A DNA stretch of 64,000 nucleotides from Smallanthus sonchifolius. Lineage: Eukaryota; Streptophyta; Magnoliopsida; Asterales; Asteraceae. Every line of letters starts with the position of its first letter. Within the stretch, counting starts at the first letter, position 1. Position numbers and translations under genes: made by a program. Shown piece by piece: positions 56,788-64,000 of this stretch. The notes below the pieces were generated by a model. That model worked only from the letters and a program-made list of their open reading frames with translations, did no database searches and had not been told where the DNA came from. The DNA lies in the NCBI GenBank assembly GCA_023525975.1, contig CM042040.1:57877486-57941485 (forward strand). Reading direction: 5' to 3'.

Positions 56788-57685
56788 TCTAACACCATAA
56801 GAAAAGACAATGATATTTTAGATAAAGTGGATATATATGAGCTATAGTGGGAATAATGCAAGCAGAAAATGCGGGATTCATCATGTCGCGTGCCAATGTA
56901 TGTGTATTTATTCAAGGTTGATAGGGAAAAATAAGCCATCTATTCCGGGTAGGAGATGATGTCATAGATCATTATTCGCGTAATAGGAATTGCCGGGATT
57001 CGCATGCACTACAAATCGTTATTACGTGTGCACCCGTAATAATGATTTGTTTTGCATGTTCATCTAGTTCTTCCTATCTTACTATAACGTCCCCAAAATT
57101 TTGAGTTTAGTTTCGGATCGTATTCTTGCGAATACAATGACTTATCAACGTTAAGTAATTCCTCAAAACTTTCAAGGAGACATGCTTTAGCCTATAGGTA
57201 AACACTCACTTCAGGAATTCCCAGGAAAGCATACGGGTCCGTTTATTTGGATTTATACGAAATGCTTTCCTAGACAGAAAACCCAATGTACAGGTGTCAC
57301 CCTTCCAGATTGCACATGTCCTTTACTGGTTTTAAGAAATCAAGTCGTTGACGAGATTTTCAAGATTTTAATAAACTTAAGAGTCTATGAGTATAAAATG
57401 TGTAGGAATGTTGCAAATAGTATGGATGAGGAAAGGGTATGGATAAGGAGGTGTAGTGTATTTGTTTGCATATGTTTGTTTGTCAAATGTGTATGTAAAG
57501 TATGTATTATGTAGTTAAAGTCTTGTATGTATGTGTATAAGTCTCATGTACCAAACTTGGGAAAATTCAAATAATACCTAACTACAAATAATTCACATAG
57601 TAAATAATCATTTAGCACGTAACACATAAGGGGGAGTCCTAGGGTTATAGTCTAGGTCATTGTGTCTAATAACCTAATTCCTTAT

Positions 57686-57704
57686 AACCATGGCTCTGAT
57701 ACCA
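57686..57704 (-). other. Primer-binding site of element B
   Basis: The complement of TGGTATCAGAGCCATGGTT, directly inside the 5' LTR on the minus strand. Same initiator-Met tRNA site as in element A. Confidence 0.85.
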
Positions 57705-57707
57705 ATC

Positions 57708-60242
57708 TGTCACACCCCAACCGATGGCGAAATCATCGAGGCGGACATTGGAATGATTGTTCAAAAGCACATGATAGCTAAAATATTTCATAATTCATTA
57801 ATCTAATTAAAAACAACAAATATTCAAGTACAATACAATTCAAATAACCTAGTCTACTTCAAAACATTGATTTAATTAACTAGGTCCATAAGTTCTTAAG
57901 TGGAGGAATCTTCAACAAGCAATCACATATCCAAACCTGAAACATTATTTAAAATCAAGTGTCAACTATAAAGTTGGTGAGTACATAGGTTTAGTGGAAC
58001 TGATAAATAGTAGATAAAGCGTTTTGCAACTCATTGTTTATCTTGTTAAACATAGCATATATGGTTGTATCATTTATCTAAGCACAATTCAAACCTTGAT
58101 TGACGCGCTTGAACATAGCACAACAGCTAGGTCCGGTATGTTTGAATATAGTTACCCACTATATCCGATATGTTTGAATATAACACACGGCTATATCCGA
58201 GTATGCAGTAATAAACACCCTAACCGGGTGGGCTGGTTAGACACAATAGATCTATTAATATTACTGTTGGTTTTCTTGTGTTTAAAGCAAATGATTATAC
58301 ACCCATGATAATAAGCATATAATCCACATGAATAACACGTATAAACAATTTGATTGAGTAGCATGAAATAATGTTTCACCCCAAAGTATGCAAAAATGTA
58401 AAATAGGGGCTATGTAACTCACCTGGCTAGCGGATGTTTTAATCCACGAGTGCGGGTGATAAGGATGTTGAAAACTAAGCACGATGAAATCCTATGTAGA
58501 TAAATATGTATTATTGTATGTTTGTATATGTGTATTCGTATTTAAATGTGTATAGGTTTATAATAACATTCCTTAAAATTATTTGTATAAAATATTATAG
58601 TAAAATAATAATGATTTTTAGTAAAATTTAACATCTAAAAATATATATTTAATCTTGTTAAATATTTATATTTTTAAACAAGTAGATATTATATTTATAA
58701 AAAAATTTCTATTATTATATATATATATACTTTCTTTTATGAATTAAAACTTATTTAAACAAGTTTATAAAATACAGGGTTTGTTATTTATTATTTTAAA
58801 ACTTTGACGGGTTAAATATGCGTGACGAAAAAAAAATGGTTTAATTCTTTCCAAGATAAACGAACGAGTCAACCAACTCGTAATAGTTTTCATTGTATAG
58901 GGAAAATATTAAAATATGATAAAATAAATAAATAAAATAAAAACAGAAAAAATTTGGGTTGGGCCAGAGGCCACAAGAATCGAACCCGCGACCTACAACA
59001 CAAACACACACGCGCATAACCAGCCGGCTATCGCCCATCGCTGGTTATGTGTGTGATGGTTAATACATAACACATATGCGAATTGGTCGCTGGTTCTCGG
59101 CAACCGGCAAACCAGTGTCCGAGGATATTGGTTTGCCCGGTGATCGATGGTCTGAGGCCGAGATAGATTGCTTGTTGATAATAGAAGGTAACAGAACCAA
59201 TTTGAGGCTCGAACCTGGTCGCGAAGGGTCTGGTCTGCAGGGTCCTAAATCCGAGAATGTCAAGAATGGGAATCAAACTTCGGGGTGGAATTAGACTCTG
59301 ATATTCTGGTCCCAGCTTCTCTCAGAGACGACGAACGCAATGGTAGTTCCAATTTTGAGTGAGAGTGGGTGGAGAGGGGATGGCGAGCTCGTGCAGGTTC
59401 GGTAATGGCTTTTTATAGCCGAGTTCGATCCTGATAATGAGACAAGCAATTGAGCATGTCCCGATACTCATCTGGACGAGACGAAACTGTCGAGCCATCT
59501 TGCAGGCGTGGAGGTTGACTGTCGGGGCCGAATTCGTGGCGTGGACTTTCGGCCACAAACACGATCAGGCTTTCTGTATGTCGGGGAGACAAATTGGTCG
59601 AGGGATTTCGTTCGCGTGGGGACGACGAGGTCAGGGAGACCAAAATCTGTTGTCGAGGTGCAGGGAACGGACGTGTTGGGGGTTCGCCGGAAAATAGCTC
59701 GGACCGTCGGTCAATGGGGAAGACGGCCGGAATTGCGAATTGGGAAATGGCAGAATTGGTCCCTGAAGTTTGATTCTGTTTAAATAAAGTCCCTGAAATA
59801 ATTACGGATGAGTCCTTGTGGTTTGATTTGGCCATGTTTAGTCCCTTAACCGGTTTTTGGTTTAAAACCTTTTAGTTTGAAAAATTTCGAAACAGTCCCC
59901 TCAACTTTTTAAAAATAAACTAATTAAATTTCTTTTTAATTTTAAATTTTATTTTATAAACTTATATTATTATTATTATTATAAATATTTTTATAAAAGT
60001 TAATTATTTTATTTAAATAGGTTATCTTATTTTATATATAAGCCTTTTTAATTTATATTTTTATATAAAATTTTATATAAGTTTAAAACGTATAAAATTT
60101 TAATTATTTTAAATCCACAAAATAAATAAAAATAAATATATATTTTGTACAAAATTAAATAAAAACACTTGCATTTCATTCAGTTGAAAATGATTGCATG
60201 ATATATATTACAAATGCGTGAATAAAAATCCGGAATGTCACA
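57708..60242 (-). repeat. 5' LTR of element B
   Basis: Direct repeat of 49761-52301. It lacks the 12 bases present near 51214 in the other copy. Minus-strand TATA box near 59412-59421 and U3 open block 59413-59835. Confidence 0.93.
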
Positions 60243-60247
60243 CTTAC

Positions 60248-60687
60248 AATCGGTGGGCAAAATCCAAATCCAAAATGAAATCGATTCAAATGGAAAACAA
60301 ATTAGGGTTGGATGTGTTGAGCAGAGGGGAAAGTCAGATAACAGAGAGGGAGGCAGAGGGAGTTCGGTTGTTCCGGCCGGCCGACGGTGGGAGGGCGATG
60401 GTATGTGTCTGTGTAGACGATGGAAAGGAGAGGGAGAGAGAGAGAGAGTAAGAGGAGATGACTCAAACGAGAGTAGGAAGACAGGCTAGAAACTTATCGG
60501 TGAAGGGGCGGGCAGGTGGCGGTTAATTTGTTAATCCCGGCCGTCGGTTGGTGACTGTGGTGGTGTGGCTTTTACTTGTTACAGAGTTTAAGAGAGTAAT
60601 ATATACACACACACACACATATATATATATATATTAATTTGTTAATATAAAAATGAAGGGTAAATTAATCATTTACATGTCATTTAA
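60248..60687. other. Interior of the MULE-like element with GC-rich segment and microsatellites
   Basis: 60310-60440 is unusually GC-rich for this window (CGGCCGGCCGACGG), followed by a GA microsatellite (60428-60448) and (CA)n(TA)n at 60605-60632. On the minus strand it reads like a 5' leader plus first exon of a plant gene, but no protein can be named. Confidence 0.35.
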
Positions 60688-61221
60688 CTGAAAAATCTAA
60701 CGTCGGTTAGTCTAAAAGTTATAACTTGATACAAACCATATAGATAAAGGGTGTTCAGCGTAATTAGTGAAGATTAAGGTCTATGAGTGTAATTTGATAT
60801 ATACCTAAAAGTTGTTTTCTGTAACTTAGTCATATAATAATGTTAGACATTTAACTTGTATTTAACTTGTATGTGGAAATCCAACAAAGCTACGCCGTTT
60901 TGATTAAAACCAAATAAAATTTAATTTAAATGTTTTTATTTTACAAAACTAACTCTATCAGTCTCCATGAATTTAGCCGCCCAAGATCCATTTGATTTTT
61001 CAAAGCTTAGATTATTGCCTGACAATTTTTAGAGTTATGCTCTTACACCAATTGAAAATTTAATAAGTTTATATATTTACAACACAGTTGGGTTCTATCC
61101 ATCGCATTTCTAGCATCTACAAACAATTTAAAATACCCATTTGGTAATTAGTCCCCGTAAGGGCTGCCCTTGATTTTCGGTCATATCTAACATCTTAATC
61201 TTGTTTTTTTCATAAAAATGT

Positions 61222-61446
61222 CACTTTTGAAGGAATTGAAACCGAAGGAAGAGCGTTCATATCAATTTTATTTCGTATTGAAGGAATTGAAACAGAAGAA
61301 ATACTTGGACTAATATCATCATTCTTTTGCATATCATTATTAATAATATTTGGACTTGAAGTTGTACCAATTTTTTAACTTGGAGTTGAACCAATATCAT
61401 CAATTTTCGGGGCCTTTCTTTTAAACATATTGCTAATAAGTGCTTG
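61222..61446 (-). pseudogene. Possible hAT (ZMYM1-like) transposase N-terminus
   Basis: On the minus strand a short frame starts MFKRKAPKIDDIG and continues Ser/Ile/Asp-rich with one internal stop. Many plant ZMYM1-like hAT proteins begin in this style. The dimerisation and catalytic parts are absent. The upstream GC-rich leader (61690-61870) and a hAT-type end CACGGGCGGACAT (minus strand, starting at 62198) support a truncated hAT element. Confidence 0.35.
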
Positions 61447-62482
61447 TTTAGCGCGTGGTTTCATCTTCCAAACAATTTCAAATTGCAATAAACCTAAAAT
61501 CATAAGTGAACAATTGAAAAATTAGACAAACCCTAGAACAAGAGTTAGGAACAATTAAAAAATTAGACATACGATCATACTCAAACAAACAAATTAAAAA
61601 CAATTGCACATTTTTGCACTTGCACATAAACCTTAAAACAAGATACACTCATAAGCATAAACCCTAGAAATCTAGAATTAAGAGTTTAGAAGATTACAGA
61701 GGTGAGTGAGTGAGAGGTGTCTGAAGACTGAGAATCGAGATTGTTGCTTGCTGCCTTGCGCCCTCCCTTGCTCCTGTCGTCGATGGCTGCCTGCCGGCTG
61801 CGCACACCACCACCAGCAGCAGCGCTGCTTTTGTTTCTTTCTGTTTGTTTGTGGTGACCTTGTGTCGTCGACCAAGTTACAAACAAATGAGCCCACTTGT
61901 TTTGTTGACTAATGAGTTTTAATAAGCCCACATGCCACAAGCCTCCATTAGTTCATTAATCCACTAGGCTATTAACCACACAAGTAGGCCCAAAGTAATT
62001 TTAATCGGCCATTTGCGGTCGAGCTTTTTAATAAAAGTATAATTTTTTTAGGGGTAGCATGAAATAATCTCAGCGGTAACGATTTTTTTTAGAGGTAACG
62101 TTTTACAAAAAAAAAGTAATTATATTTTTTTCCCACTTCGTCGAGAAAGTTGAGGGGTAGCGGGCGCTACCCCTGGCTTAACCTTATGTCCGCCCGTGTA
62201 AGGGCATAAAGCTAGCCGAAACCAACTAGCTTTGGCTATATGTAGTTGCTCAAATTAATTGTCCCAATTTCTTTCATTTCCCTCATTAATGGGTATGGTT
62301 GATGGCAGTTGTGTTTAGAAATGGATGAAATGCTATTGTAATTTTATCTCTTAAAACGTAATCCTTATACCTGTTCCTGACATAAATAAAAACACTAGAT
62401 GGGATGTGAATTAAGGATATAGACGTGGTACAAAGTTGTTTCAGTGATGAGATCTTGGGAGAGCAGGAACAATAGGCCCTTT

Positions 62483-63042
62483 AGGGGTGTGCAGGGGTCG
62501 AACCTAAAACCAAAAGTTTGGTTTTTGATTTTTTAAAAACCGTTTGGCTTCAGTTTTTTCAGTTTTCGGTTTTACAATAATTTCGGTTCAATTTCAGTTT
62601 TTTTGGTTTTACCAATTAGATAATATTTTAAAACAAATTTTTTTGTTAACTAATGACTGATTAATTATTACACATTTGTTGCGTCCAAAATTTTTGGACT
62701 ACATACTTTATTAGTTTTTTTTATAAAATACTTTACATTCAAAAGTAAACATTATAATTCATAAATTCAATATCAAATATAAATCTTAACCTAGTATTAA
62801 TGCAAAAATGTGTAACACATATACGCATACGTACAATGTATTATAAAAGTTTATATGTATACATTCAGTTTGGTTAGGTTTATTCGGTTTCCAAAAAATA
62901 AAAAACTGAAACCGAACCATAATTTTCGGTTTTAAAAAAATACAAAACAAAACCGTCAGTTTTTAGTTCAGGTCAGTTTTTTTGTTGTAATTCTTCGGTT
63001 AATTCTGTTTCAGTTTGGTTAGTTCGGTTTTTTGCTCACCTT
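62483..63042. mobile_element. hAT-type MITE with CGGTTTT-rich interior
   Basis: Ends AGGGGTGTGCA and TGCTCACCTTT are inverted, a terminus seen in many plant hAT MITEs. The interior repeats TTCGGTTTT and its complement AAAACCGAA many times. No ORF; target duplication not clear. Confidence 0.55.
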
Positions 63043-63195
63043 TAACTAAATTCATGGAGATTGATGGAGTTAGTTTTGTAAAATAAAAATACGTAGAATA
63101 AGATTATAATTTGTATTAATCAAAACGACGTAGTTTTAATAGGTTTTACGTCTAAGTTACATACATAACATCACCATATTCGTTTTTTTCATATT

Positions 63196-63402
63196 AGTAC
63201 TACTACTATTATTATTGTTATTTTTGTTGCGATAAACTCACGTGAAAGTCATGAAACACATGATCCGAAGACATTATTGGCTATTTTATATTGTTCTAGC
63301 TGATTTTACCCACTATTGTTATTGTTATTTTTGTTGTTATAATAAACTCACGTGTAAGTCATGAAACACAATATCCGAAGACATTATTCGCTATTTTATA
63401 GG
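63196..63402 (+). repeat. Tandem duplication of about 100-115 bases
   Basis: TGTTATTTTTGTTG...AACTCACGTG...AAGTCATGAAACAC...GAAGACATTATT occurs twice in a row (about 63215-63285 and 63320-63400). Confidence 0.75.
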
Positions 63403-63429
63403 GCGATTCTATTCAGACACACAATATTG

Positions 63430-63923
63430 CTATTTGCACACATCGAAACCCATACGCATGTGTATAGCCCAATACGCAGCGTATAGGGTTTAGTCTCTAA
63501 CAAAAGAATAACACGTGTGATTCCTTGTCTGACGGTTGAGTCCCATACATGGCGTATTGCGCTATACATTGCGTACTAGGTCCGGGTTATATTTTTGCCT
63601 CAAAACTTGACAGATTTTGGGATATAAAGAAGTTATACGTGGCGTATTGGGCTAGCAATTTTTTTAATTTATATTATATTTATCTTTTTTAATTTATATA
63701 ACTTTGTTATCTTTTATAACTTATATAATTTTTATCTTTGTTAGTTTATATAATTTTTTCCTTTTTTTAACCTTATTTATATTTTTACATTTATAATTTA
63801 TCATTTCAACCTGACAATCAAATAAAACATTACATATATTTACATCAAAACATTAAATATATATTATATCAAAATGTTTTTACATACATAACAAAATAAA
63901 TAACTAAATACAAATAAAAACAA
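63430..63923. other. ATACGC-rich and AT-rich spacer
   Basis: 63450-63650 repeats CCCATACGC, GCGTAT and CTATAC phrases in both orientations. 63660-63920 is AT-rich and contains the downstream region of the minus-strand ORF that ends at 63924. No gene recognised. Confidence 0.4.
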
Positions 63924-64000
63924 CTACGCCTGACCTGCGCCGCCCGGATCCTGACCGGCGCCGCCCTGATCCTGACCCGCGTCGCCCGGATCCTGATCGG
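63924..64000 (-). CDS. C-terminal end of an ORF with a GQDPGGA-type heptad repeat (partial)
   Basis: The minus-strand frame entering at 64000 reads repeats of seven residues (GQDPGDA, GQDQGGA, GQDPGGA) and ends at a TAG at 63924-63926. The DNA repeats every 21 bases and is GC-rich in strongly AT-rich surroundings. The rest lies beyond the window, so the protein cannot be named. It could also be a non-coding minisatellite. Confidence 0.4.
   Translation of the reverse strand, partial: DQDPGDAGQDQGGAGQDPGGAGQA

Larger units (their letters stand above)
49761..60242 (-). mobile_element. Full-length Tekay-type Ty3/gypsy element B
   Basis: Same clade as element A but minus strand, 10.48 kb. LTRs at 49761-52301 (3') and 57708-60242 (5'), target duplication CTTAC at 49756-49760 and 60243-60247, primer-site complement at 57686-57704 and purine tract next to 52302. 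I count about 45 LTR substitutions plus a 12-base indel, so it is older than element A. It inserted into the MULE-like element. Confidence 0.93.
49277..60831. mobile_element. Mutator-like (MULE) element split by gypsy element B
   Basis: Terminal inverted repeats of about 150 bases (49277-49425 and 60688-60831) begin GACTAAATTACA and GACTAAGTTACA. They are bounded by a perfect 9-bp duplication ATATAATAA (49268-49276 and 60832-60840), the size typical of Mutator-type insertion. Without the retroelement it is about 1.1 kb, with no transposase. The interior has repeated AAATCCAAATCCAAAAT phrases and a GC-rich stretch (60310-60440) that could be a captured gene fragment. Confidence 0.82.
60889..63140. 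mobile_element. TIR-flanked composite element
   Basis: 60889-60990 (CTACGCCGTTTTGATTAA... ATTTTACAAAACTAACTC) is inverted at about 63045-63140. The two ends agree over about 100 bases. Between them lie a hAT-related ORF fragment, a GC-rich leader and a MITE. The outer limits and target duplication are unclear. A Mutator-like origin is possible. Confidence 0.5.

Overview
The window is plant nuclear DNA. Two host genes with well-formed GT-AG introns sit in a dense nest of mobile elements: Ty3/gypsy chromoviruses of Tekay type, Ty1/copia elements, an L1-type LINE, SINEs, hAT- and Mutator-like elements and foldback MITEs. The style of the LINE ORF1 (RRM plus a DUF4283-like part) and of the Tekay pol suggests a eudicot, probably Asteraceae. 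That placement is inference from family resemblance, not a search. I see no tRNA or rRNA gene and no CRISPR array.

Layout. 1-526 is the 3' end of an LTR. 527-2353 and 12418-13975 are the two halves of a minus-strand LINE, split by a complete Tekay-type element A (2354-12417, + strand, TSD AGTTC on both sides). 14525-27847 is host gene 1, eight exons that join into an open 572-codon frame. It encodes a universal-stress-protein domain fused to a degenerate kinase (HCN for HRD, GFG for DFG). Its 8.8 kb second intron holds a foldback MITE, a hairpin repeat, a gag-only copia element (15787-18785), a gypsy gag relic, a small LTR element without coding capacity (20122-22193) and repeats with snRNA-type promoter motifs. 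Part of this intron is duplicated. Intron 4 holds a SINE-like relic and intron 6 a 581-bp foldback MITE.

28421-30480 is a copia fragment split by a hAT-like element with a perfect 8-bp TSD. 30481-33823 is non-coding repeat-derived sequence with GC-rich palindromes. 34125-34428 is a long hairpin. 34929-37976 is host gene 2, seven exons that join into an open 215-codon frame for a LisH/CTLH protein of the GID8 type, a subunit of the CTLH/GID ubiquitin ligase. A solo LTR sits in its first intron.

38.8-41.6 kb holds hAT relics, an LTR-like block and a degenerate gypsy pol. 41566-48874 is a decayed copia element with an unusual leader: an inverted array of CCGTGAAC motifs, three direct repeats and a nested antisense LTR. 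An Au-like SINE with a 14-bp TSD follows. 49277-60831 is a Mutator-like element with a 9-bp TSD, into which a second Tekay-type element B (49761-60242, minus strand, TSD CTTAC) inserted. The last 3 kb hold another TIR-flanked repeat with hAT-related pieces, tandem repeats, and at the very end the C-terminus of a minus-strand ORF with a 21-bp coding repeat.

Only the two host genes look functional. All retroelement ORFs carry stops, frameshifts or active-site changes. By eye, LTR divergence is roughly 0.6% for element A and nearer 2% for element B, so A is the younger insertion.
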